64,000 nucleotides of DNA, from NCBI RefSeq assembly GCF_003478335.1, contig NZ_QUFB01000011.1:6666-70665 (forward strand). Direction: 5' to 3'. A model generated the notes under the pieces. The model was not told the origin of the DNA, searched no databases, and saw nothing but the letters and a program-made list of their open reading frames with translations. Of this stretch, positions 57,286 to 64,000 are shown piece by piece; position 1 is the stretch's first letter, and every line of letters starts with the position of its first letter. The stretch is from Clostridium sp. AM49-4BH. Its GTDB lineage: Bacteria; Bacillota; Clostridia; Lachnospirales; Lachnospiraceae. The position numbers were made by a program, and so were the translations under genes.

Positions 57286-57320
57286 AAAAAAAGGTGTAAA
57301 ATCAAGGTTTTTGCACCTTG
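57286..57320 (-). terminator. Terminator after the integrase, with direct repeats at the element edge
   Basis: CAAGGT pairs with ACCTTG, followed by T-rich sequence on the minus strand. Just beyond are two direct copies of AAGGTGTAAAA. Repeats of this kind near a tyrosine-integrase gene can be arm-type integrase sites, so this may mark one end of the mobile island. I could not identify the crossover site. Confidence 0.5.
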
Positions 57321-57331
57321 TCATTATGAAG

Positions 57332-58609
57332 TTAAAAATTAAATAACTCTTCCTCTTCATTGTTTTCTAACTCCATTGTTTTCAGCGATTCCTGCATAAT
57401 CATATTATTTTCCATTTGTGCTATGTTTAGCATCTCATCCCTCACATCATCTACTTGCAAATGAGTATAGGTATCAAAAGTTATATCCATAGAACTGTGT
57501 CCCATAATATACTTTAGCTTTGCCGGATTCATTCCAGATTTTGCCATCTTAGTACAAAAGGTATGCCTGCACACATGCGGAGTGACTGTTGGTAATGGTT
57601 CCTTATACAACTTGTTATACTTTTCACGAATGAACTGAAAGTATTTTTCCCAATGTAACGCCACCATCGGCATTCCATTTTGATCTAAGTATAGAAAACC
57701 TTTGTATCCATCTACTACCGGTTCCTTTTTTACTTTCTTTCGATTTTTTATAATCTTTCGAAAGCAATCCGCAACTTCTGGCGTCATCGGTACTTTACGC
57801 ACCCCTGCCGTTGTTTTGGTTTTCTGAATAATATATGACTTTCTTTCATTGTACACTCTAACCAACTGATGATCCACATTAATGATCATATGTTCAAAAT
57901 CAATATCACCTATTGTCAGTCCTACAAATTCAGAAATTCGAAGTCCGGTATTAAACAAAATAAATATACCCTCATACACTCTTTGATAATGTGCATCTTT
58001 GCGGACAAACTCCAAGAATAGTCTTTCCTGCTTTCTTGTAAGTGCCTGTCGGATTACACTATCATTCACAAGCACACTTGCCAACTCAAAATCAAATGGA
58101 TTTTTTCTAATAAAATCGTCTTCATAGGCAAGCCGAAATGCAGGACGCAACACACCTCGAATGGAATGAATAGAACTATATCCTCTGCCATTTTTTTGCA
58201 GATCAATCAACCATCCTCTGGCATCTGAAGTTTTTACAGATGAAATCTTTCTCTTTCCAAAAGGATCTTTTTTCAGAAAATTCACTACTGTTTTATAACC
58301 GAGTCTTGTACTCGGCTTAACACCTATTTTCTGAGAAATATAAAGCTCCACTAAAGCTAACACCGTCATATCGCCACGGCTCATTGCAATTTTATCCTGC
58401 TTGTCTTTCTGAATCCTTGCGATTTTCTCACGCAGTGATTCTTCTTTCTTTCCATGTACTGCAGGATCATTTGGAACCAACCGCTTTGAATAGACATACC
58501 GGGATTTACCCAATTCGTCTATATACTTATAACGATATCTGCCGTCCGCTAACTGAATTTCTCCATTATGCAGTTTTCGATTCTTTTTGTCTCTTCGACT
58601 TGTATACAT
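57332..58609 (-). CDS. int: Tyrosine site-specific integrase (Tn916 type)
   Basis: A 425-residue integrase with the N-terminal AP2-like arm-binding domain (LADGRYRYKYIDELGKSRYVYSK), a SAM-like core-binding domain and a catalytic domain. The catalytic residues Arg (NTGLRISEF), His-x-x-Arg (HVCRHTFC) and Tyr (ITFDTYTHL) are visible. I chose ATG at 58609 because GAGGAA lies seven bases upstream. It integrates and, with the excisionase upstream, excises the element. Confidence 0.92.
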   Translation of the reverse strand: MYTSRRDKKNRKLHNGEIQLADGRYRYKYIDELGKSRYVYSKRLVPNDPAVHGKKEESLREKIARIQKDKQDKIAMSRGDMTVLALVELYISQKIGVKPSTRLGYKTVVNFLKKDPFGKRKISSVKTSDARGWLIDLQKNGRGYSSIHSIRGVLRPAFRLAYEDDFIRKNPFDFELASVLVNDSVIRQALTRKQERLFLEFVRKDAHYQRVYEGIFILFNTGLRISEFVGLTIGDIDFEHMIINVDHQLVRVYNERKSYIIQKTKTTAGVRKVPMTPEVADCFRKIIKNRKKVKKEPVVDGYKGFLYLDQNGMPMVALHWEKYFQFIREKYNKLYKEPLPTVTPHVCRHTFCTKMAKSGMNPAKLKYIMGHSSMDITFDTYTHLQVDDVRDEMLNIAQMENNMIMQESLKTMELENNEEEELFNF

Positions 58610-58716
58610 AACATGCTTCCTCACTTTCCACTAAAGAAAGCTAAGCACTAGTATGACTTAAATATAATAGCATATTTTTATATTATGCTACAGCCCATTT
58701 AACAAAATCGTTTAGT

Positions 58717-58932
58717 TCAAAGTGCATTTGCCTCATCCACAAACTGCTCAAATAGTTTTCTCTTTATCTGAACACGATTTCCAACCATTAAAACATATGG
58801 TGCATATGGATTTTCCGCTACAATTGCTCTTATGCGGCTTCTTCCAATATGAAAATATGCGGCAGCCTCTTCAATCGTCATAGTATACTTTTGCCAAATA
58901 GGAATATCTAAATGGTCTGTTTGTAAAGGCAT
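58717..58932 (-). CDS. xis: Excisionase (Xis, Tn916 type)
   Basis: A 71-residue protein with a MerR/Xis-like helix-turn-helix (MTIEEAAAYFHIGRSRIRAIV). The ATG at 58932 follows GGAGGTGAATACA. It is immediately upstream of the integrase gene, as in Tn916-family elements. It binds near the element ends and directs the integrase to excision. Confidence 0.88.
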   Translation of the reverse strand: MPLQTDHLDIPIWQKYTMTIEEAAAYFHIGRSRIRAIVAENPYAPYVLMVGNRVQIKRKLFEQFVDEANAL

Positions 58933-58949
58933 TGTATTCACCTCCAACA

Positions 58950-59159
58950 TCAATCTGGCATTTTTTCTGAAAGTCCTCTTGCCAAACCTTCCATTTCCAA
59001 ACGATAAATCATCAATCGAAGAAGATATTCTGCTATATGTCGAACACCTCGTTCCCAATCTTCTAATGTTCGGTAAGGAATTCTAAAATATGCGGCAAAT
59101 TGTTTCTGTGTCATGCCTGTTTGTTTCCTTGCTTCCTTTAATAATTCCTTTAGTTCCAT
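58950..59159 (-). CDS. Helix-turn-helix DNA-binding protein
   Basis: A 69-residue protein with an XRE-like helix-turn-helix (GMTQKQFAAYFRIPYRTLEDWERGVR). It lies just upstream of xis, a common position for a small regulator of the element. ATG at 59159, with GGAG upstream. Confidence 0.8.
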   Translation of the reverse strand: MELKELLKEARKQTGMTQKQFAAYFRIPYRTLEDWERGVRHIAEYLLRLMIYRLEMEGLARGLSEKMPD

Positions 59160-59698
59160 AATATCTCCTCAATAAATAATTTTTCATCCATATATTACCA
59201 CGCATTGTGTGCATTGTCAAGATATATGAAACATAATCTCCAGTTGAAATCACCGGTCACTGTGGTTAGCAGCACACTCTGGACTCGCACCATCTCTTAT
59301 AGACCATAAAGGGAGTATCATTATCATAGAACAGTCGCAACCACGGAATCACCACAATTCCTCTTTTGCATGGATGTTATCGCTCCCGGCATCTCACATC
59401 AGACAGATCAATCAAAAAAAATACCTGATAAGCTATCTCCTTTGTGTCTGTCCTACCGATCCTGGCGCATCTGCGGCACGGCGCAATGCGTAACTGTTCC
59501 TTACGTCCAGTGAAATCATCGTATTCAGTTGTCCGTGTCTAATAGGATTATTTCCTGTGGACACATCTAAATTATAAAAGCGGATTTTGAAAAATGGTAG
59601 ACTATTTGTTCCGTTGCAAATATAACGGAATAACAAGATATTCTTAAGAAACCCCTGAAAATATAATGAGGCAGCATACCTGCCACCTCATTTCATTT
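59160..59698. other. Gene-free segment in the mobile island
   Basis: About 540 bases with no convincing gene. One short frame (59433-59636) lacks recognisable motifs and a good ribosome-binding site. It may be a decayed gene, but I cannot show it. Confidence 0.5.
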
Positions 59699-60310
59699 TC
59701 AAGAAATCTTGATTTTTTCTTTTATCTGTGCAGGAAGATCCAAATTTTCTCTTCCTGCGCAATATGTTATTTGAGAATAATATTGCTCATTTGTCCCCTT
59801 TGAAAAAATATATTGTACTTCATGTAGTTCTTCAAAGCGGCTGGCACTAATATCTTCGACTCGAAAAGAATACGGCACCAAACAATCATCTATCAACTGT
59901 CCCGTTGTATCTCTGTTTGGTCCACATAGAAGAATAAATCGAAAATTTGTAACTCCCACTTTATACACTGCGCTTATCGTCACAATGTCCGTAGCAATCA
60001 TTACATCACTACAAGTAACCTTATATAAATCTCCTAAATAATCCATTTTCTTTTCTGCAAGGTCATACGGATGCGTTTTGTCGAACATTACTTCTCCTGG
60101 TCGCAAACCATTTTTCTTCTTTGCATGAGCATAGAATCCTTTTGCTTTTAAATTTGTCTTTACTCCTGTCAAATGTTGAAAAGACGAGCTCTTAAAAACA
60201 ATTTCTACAACCGAATCATCATATACATAAAGAAATGTCCTTCCTGCAAGATATTTCTGATAGTTAACTGCCGCATTATGTATCTTTTTAATCAATGCTG
60301 ATTTTCCCAT
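59699..60310 (-). CDS. PBECR4-like nuclease domain protein (BECR-fold RNase)
   Basis: A 203-residue protein. The N-terminal helix (LIKKIHNAAVNYQKYLAGRTFLYVY), then VEIVFKSSSFQHLTGVK and a later Lys/Asp-rich segment match the PBECR4 pattern of phage/ICE-encoded nucleases with the Barnase-EndoU-ColicinE5/D-RelE fold. The family is expected to cut RNA. It is separated from the RNA segment upstream by a terminator, and AGAGGA lies eight bases before its ATG. The His and Lys that would be catalytic are not identified with certainty. It has no neighbour that looks like a protein antitoxin. Confidence 0.6.
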   Translation of the reverse strand: MGKSALIKKIHNAAVNYQKYLAGRTFLYVYDDSVVEIVFKSSSFQHLTGVKTNLKAKGFYAHAKKKNGLRPGEVMFDKTHPYDLAEKKMDYLGDLYKVTCSDVMIATDIVTISAVYKVGVTNFRFILLCGPNRDTTGQLIDDCLVPYSFRVEDISASRFEELHEVQYIFSKGTNEQYYSQITYCAGRENLDLPAQIKEKIKIS

Positions 60311-60337
60311 TTCAATAATCCTCTCTTTCTTAGGCAG

Positions 60338-60362
60338 AAAAAAAGGGAAGCTTTCGCTTCCC
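60338..60362 (-). terminator. Terminator between the RNA segment and the nuclease gene
   Basis: GGGAAGC pairs with GCTTCCC around TTTC, followed by seven Ts on the minus strand. It lies 28 bases before the nuclease ATG. In type III toxin-antitoxin loci a leaky terminator at this place sets the RNA-to-toxin ratio. Confidence 0.85.
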
Positions 60363-60547
60363 TCAGAATCACCACTGGCAGTTTGCTTAAGCTGTTATAC
60401 TTAAACCAATCACATATGACCTAATCCTCATATTGGATATGACAATTTCCTCCAGGATACTGTGCCACGCAGTTTGTCATAACCGAAATTGACTATGACA
60501 TAGCCACAAATCTTTACATCCTTTGTGTGGATGTCCAGTGCTTTCTA
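60363..60547 (-). ncRNA. Candidate RNA antitoxin / structured leader of the PBECR4-like gene
   Basis: Starting about seven bases after the -10 hexamer, about 185 bases hold no protein frame. The RNA can close on itself: CACTGG near the start pairs with CCAGTG near the end, and inside lie the hairpins ACATCC/GGATGT, TGTCATA/TATGACA, CATAT/ATATG and TTAAG/CTTAA. TGTCAT and AACTGC recur in an irregular two-unit pattern, but I could not find exact 35-45-base repeats. Confidence 0.45.
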
Positions 60548-60553
60548 CTTATT

Positions 60554-60582
60554 ATGATATGAAGAAACTCTGGTTTTGTCAA
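60554..60582 (-). promoter_or_regulatory. Predicted sigma-A promoter of the RNA/nuclease unit
   Basis: The minus strand reads TTGACA, 17 bases, TATCAT: a perfect -35 and near-perfect -10. It is the only obvious promoter for the RNA and, by read-through, for the nuclease gene. Confidence 0.7.
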
Positions 60583-60628
60583 TCTCATTTCTCCACATAT
60601 AATGCCGTCTATACTAAGTGAAACATGC

Positions 60629-60973
60629 TTATAATTTCTTGTCGTCTGCAATCTTTCGTAAACTTTGCAGATACTCAAACAAGATTTTCTGATATTGCGA
60701 TGGGAGCAATCTTACTTCTTGTATCAACATTATTTCTTGCATATTTTGTATTACAAGAATTTGTTCGTTTGTCTGAAACAATTCAAAAGGCTCCATACTC
60801 ATACCGCGACTTACCTTAATGATATTACTTTCACGAATATCATAATCTTCTTTTTTCGCGATGTCATACAATGTGCTAAGTGGCATTCCACTCTTCTGTG
60901 CAAATTTATACTTTGACATCTTCGTTTGTTCTAAGTAAAACATCAATTTTCTCCGGACTATGCTCTCATACAT
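60629..60973 (-). CDS. Cro/CI-type helix-turn-helix regulator
   Basis: A 114-residue protein with an XRE helix-turn-helix (MSKYKFAQKSGMPLSTLYDIAKKE) followed by a helical tail (EIMLIQEVRLLPSQYQKILFEYL) that may dimerise. It lies upstream of the RNA/nuclease unit in the same direction and might control it or the element. Confidence 0.8.
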   Translation of the reverse strand: MYESIVRRKLMFYLEQTKMSKYKFAQKSGMPLSTLYDIAKKEDYDIRESNIIKVSRGMSMEPFELFQTNEQILVIQNMQEIMLIQEVRLLPSQYQKILFEYLQSLRKIADDKKL

Positions 60974-61160
60974 TCTTCAAGCATTCACATCCTTTCTGTG
61001 ACCACAATTGAATTATATAACAATGCCCAAAAATGAAAAAGACTAATTGTTCCACGATAGTCATCACGGTTTTCCGTAATAATACACTGTCATTTTTCAT
61101 TACCATTGTCAGGAATATAATATAATGTGAAATTTCCATTATTTTGGAATTTTCGGAGAA

Positions 61161-62239
61161 TCATGTGATTTTATTTGTTTTCTGATAATTTTTTATAATA
61201 CACTGTGCCTTTTGACACAACTGGTCGATGATGGTCGGATCTGATGTCGTTTCGATCTTGATATGTTCACTCAGGTTTATGATCCAATTACAGATTGCCG
61301 TCTTGGTGGATATGATTCGTATTCGAAAAAGATGCTCCTGTGTCTTTATCTTAGAGGTGGTCCGAAATTCCGTTTCCACTGCTTCAACAAGATATTCCTC
61401 TACCATAAGTGTGGCACTCACCGGCTTTTCATAGGACATTCTCGGATGTTCCTCCATATATCGTGAGATTCAAAGGAAGAATCGACACCCTCCAATTGAC
61501 TCATACACTTTCCCTGCTCCATCGGGTGCATCGCCACCTGCTGCATTCGGTCAATTCGATAATGAGACAAATTGTCTTTTCCAGCCGTATTGCAGATAAG
61601 ATAATACCAACCGCCACTAATGACCATGAAATATGGTGTTACTGTATATACTCTGTCCGATAGTTTCCCGTTTTTCCGATACCGGAATGTTATTTTTCTG
61701 ATTTTCTTGATTGCTTTTCCGATTTCCATTAAATATTGAAAAAGCCGCTCACACTGGCATCGCTTGAATGTCTCCCGGTATTTCACATATTCAAACCAGC
61801 TTCCAAAATATTTGCCTGCACATCGTTTTAATTTGTCCAGAATCCGACTGGCACATCCATCGTCCACGCCGGGTGAAAATAATATGCTGTCATGCAGCAT
61901 GCGTATCTCCGTATCTGAAAACAATCTGTCGTTCAGACAATATACCTTAATGTAGCCGCCGGGCTGCTCCGGGTTGGCAATCGCTTTCTCACAGATCTGA
62001 AGTTCCTCTCCCTCATTCAAGCACCACTGCGTTTCATGGAAAAAAAGATTGAGCTGACGAATGTTAGAGGATACCAGTTTCCGCAATGCCGGTCTTCCCA
62101 TCCTTCTTTCCGATTCAAATTCATCCTCCAATCTGTCACATATATATTCCATCGAGATCATATGATCCTTATCTGCATGGATCCATAGTATTCTAAGCAA
62201 CAATAATGGAATCATCTTTTTGCTGGTCGTTCGCCCCAT
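61161..62239 (-). CDS. WYL domain transcriptional regulator (frame broken by one missing base)
   Basis: The first part (from ATG 62239, GGGAG ten bases upstream) has a winged-helix region and a WYL domain with KITFRYRKNGK and GGWYYLICNTAGKDNLSHYRIDRM. It stops early, and the C-terminal WCX part (RMSYEKPVSATLMVEEYLVEAVE) continues in another frame down to 61161. One extra base near 61470 gives RYMEEHPRMSYEKP, a usual WYL linker. WYL regulators bind small nucleic-acid or nucleotide ligands and often control mobile or defence genes. Confidence 0.78.
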
Positions 62240-62356
62240 CTGTGTTCTTCTCCCTTCTCTCCACCAGAACACAGCCGCCTCTTTTCTTTTGTGCAAAAAG
62301 AAAAGAGGAGCCATGTTCCTGACATGTTCCTCTAATTCTTTACTAATGATTCATAT

Positions 62357-62620
62357 TCATTTACTTTCCAGGTTTGGCGGTATGTACTCTGTCAATTCTC
62401 CTAAGTCTACCTTCAAGTACAAACACAATTTACATAAAAACTTCAAGTCCCATCGTGTCTGTTTGTTCTGACAATATCTGTTGAAATTTGTACGTGGAAT
62501 GTCCAGTTCTTTGCAGACCTTCGTCTTGCTTATTCCACGGTCTTTCAAAATTTCTTCAGTGCGTAAATGAAGATGACCAAAATCAGTAACATACTCATTC
62601 GTACTTTGCATGTGAAACAT
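62357..62620 (-). CDS. XRE family helix-turn-helix protein
   Basis: An 87-residue protein. ILKDRGISKTKVCKELDIPRTNFNRYC is a helix-turn-helix, and a leucine/cysteine-rich helix follows (LKFLCKLCLYLKVDLGEL). It lies upstream of the WYL gene in the same direction. Confidence 0.82.
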   Translation of the reverse strand: MFHMQSTNEYVTDFGHLHLRTEEILKDRGISKTKVCKELDIPRTNFNRYCQNKQTRWDLKFLCKLCLYLKVDLGELTEYIPPNLESK

Positions 62621-62697
62621 CTCCTATAAAAGTATACTTTTATTTTATAGGATTAGTCACATTTATATAATTCCCACTTGTGTCACTCACAGATGTA

Positions 62698-63042
62698 TTA
62701 TACTTTATTGTTAATAAAGGCAAATATTGATTCTCGCTGATGAAGGGTGATGAAGTGGTTAATATCCTCAAACATATCAACAATTTTAGTTTGTTCCTCT
62801 ACAGTTTTTGGTATTTTAATCCTTCCCTCAAGGAGTTCTTTATCTGTAATATTAACATTATTTCGGGCTCCAATATTAACTAACAGAAATAAATATTGAT
62901 CGAGTCTTTCTTTATCTTCTAAATAACACTGAATAAATCTCGTATAACTTCCGTTTTCCCCTGCTGTAAATGGTAATGATGTTGCTGCCGCATCACTTCT
63001 TGCTGTTTCTGCCGAAGCTGTCTCTGTATAACGCTCACTCAT
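62698..63042 (-). pseudogene. 3' fragment of a type I restriction specificity gene (hsdS)
   Basis: The last ~65 residues, with NNVNITDKELLEGRIKIPKTVEEQTKIVDMFEDINHFITLHQRE, match the C-terminal conserved end of HsdS. The target-recognition domains are missing, and the first ~50 residues are of different character. With no hsdM or hsdR nearby, this is a remnant and not a functional specificity subunit. Confidence 0.75.
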
Positions 63043-63341
63043 TGGTTACTGATATCATAGCAAAATGAGTGTTATTTGTCAGTAACGCTATGTTTTGGAG
63101 CACTTACTGTGTCACGCGTCGAATTATAGTTCCCACCTACGGCAGTTTTACCGCAGATTAAATCCTACATCCGATCTGGAACACTCATTTTTAATCCTTT
63201 GAATAGACTGAAATCCTTTTGCCATAAGCATCGGAATATGTAAATCTATACAGGGCGTCTTCACTGCGATATCTCTCCTTATAGAAAACTCTTCCTTTTG
63301 AATTCTTTAATTATAATAAACAAAAAAGAATCTATAGGAGT

Positions 63342-63506
63342 TTACAACAATGCAATCATCTTCTCTACTTCTAATCGCAATGTTTGTGCAAGTGTTTGAT
63401 TGTGACGCTTGGCATATTTTTTTCTGTCGTACTCATATTCCATCAGGCATACATCCACTTTCTTTGTTTTTGGATTCTCCACTTTCGGTCTTCTTGGCCT
63501 TGCCAT
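63342..63506 (-). CDS. Small ribbon-helix-helix-like protein
   Basis: A 54-residue frame, ATG at 63506 and TAA at 63342. It starts MARPRRPKVENPKTKK, then VDVCLMEYEYDRKKY and AKRHNQTLAQTLRLEVEKM. The beta strand, helix, helix order with a basic N-terminus fits ribbon-helix-helix DNA-binding proteins such as those of plasmid and ICE relaxosomes or antitoxins. No strong ribosome-binding site is visible. Confidence 0.55.
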   Translation of the reverse strand: MARPRRPKVENPKTKKVDVCLMEYEYDRKKYAKRHNQTLAQTLRLEVEKMIALL

Positions 63507-64000
63507 TTTTATATATTTCCGTCACATCCTAACCACAGTATGCTTTTTGTCCTCCAAAAAATCAAGCACTTTCTCCATAATTTTCTCATTCATCCTTTTC
63601 CACATCGGCATGGATATACTACCATACTTTTATTATTCGGAATTTTTTCGTGTGGTTGTCACCCTACCAAAATTTCCTTTCCTTAAATGTTATGAAGCCT
63701 TCGCCTCTGTTTTCGTTTCCTTTTCTATTTGAGATTTAATTTAGCCACTCCTCATAAAAACTCCAATCTCCGTTTCCTTTCTTCCATCGTTCCAAATATC
63801 TTTCCTTCGTCTGATACATATCACTCGCAAACTAGAAAACTGTATGCCTAACTTCATAATTTTTTTCTTATTTCTTGTATTTTATTTTTTCTCTCTAAAA
63901 CACTTATATCACATTGTGCTAATAATTCCCAAAAAACATCTGCAGCAGATAATATTTCTGAAAAAATTCTTTTTTTACCATATATGTCTTTTTACCTATA
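63507..64000. other. AT-rich segment without a convincing gene
   Basis: A 29-codon frame at 63522-63611 on the minus strand (MPMWKRMNEKIMEKVLDFL start) lies just upstream of the RHH-like gene and could be a peptide or leader. No other coding sequence is evident to the window end. Confidence 0.4.

Noticed and set aside
59433..59636. 67-residue frame in the gene-free part of the island
   Set aside because: No recognisable domain, no good start site, and composition not convincing. Possibly a decayed gene.
59699..60310. ToxN/AbiQ identity of the nuclease
   Set aside because: The sequence does not follow the ToxN pattern, and PBECR4 fits better. Only the gene layout resembles type III loci.

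Overview
The window looks like chromosome of a low-to-moderate GC Gram-positive anaerobe, most likely a Lachnospiraceae-type Clostridium (Bacillota). The clues are a clostridial Tad pilus locus (DUF5702, FHA/DUF6382 and Flp1 proteins), BofA and YaaL homologues, secreted proteins with Big_2, Pro/Thr-rich and CAP domains, a DUF4358/DHHW/MBOAT locus, and an OPT transporter paired with PqqD. The host is inferred from gene content only.

Layout. 1-7.5 kb: the tail of a sodium/solute symporter, an amidohydrolase, an acyl-CoA ligase, a phosphoribosyltransferase-like protein, glycogen phosphorylase and a PrcB-like lipoprotein. 7.5-16.7 kb: a ten-gene Tad (type IVb) pilus operon on the minus strand, read from a consensus-like promoter at 16635-16664. 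16.7-24 kb: bofA, yaaL, a subtilase, clpX, tRNA-Arg(CCT), a D,D-carboxypeptidase and an SH3/NlpC-P60 hydrolase whose promoter carries a WalR-like box. 24-28.6 kb: a surface O-acetylation type locus (DUF4358, DHHW, MBOAT, DHHW). 28.8-32.4 kb: rpsF-ssb-rpsR, DUF951 and an orphan solute-binding lipoprotein. 33-39 kb: three related secreted CAP proteins with a YbaK deacylase between them. 39.2-46.8 kb: the complete F1Fo ATP synthase operon. 47-57.1 kb: DUF402, serS, a small secreted protein, a PAS/GGDEF/EAL protein with degenerate motifs, galK, PqqD/OPT and a low-molecular-weight phosphatase. 57.2-64 kb: an AT-rich mobile island with a Tn916-type integrase, an excisionase, several small DNA-binding proteins, a WYL regulator, an hsdS remnant and a PBECR4-like nuclease gene.

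The most interesting unit is at 59.7-60.6 kb. A strong promoter is followed by about 190 nt of non-coding, foldable sequence, an intrinsic terminator and then a gene for a predicted BECR-fold RNase. This is the architecture of a type III (RNA-antitoxin) toxin-antitoxin locus, but the protein does not resemble the ToxN/AbiQ sequences I know.

A caution applies to the whole window. At least eight reading-frame breaks are each repaired by adding one base, usually in a short homopolymer. Three of them are in ATP synthase genes that should be intact. They look like systematic single-base deletions in the assembly rather than true pseudogenes, so those genes are given here at their full reconstructed extent.
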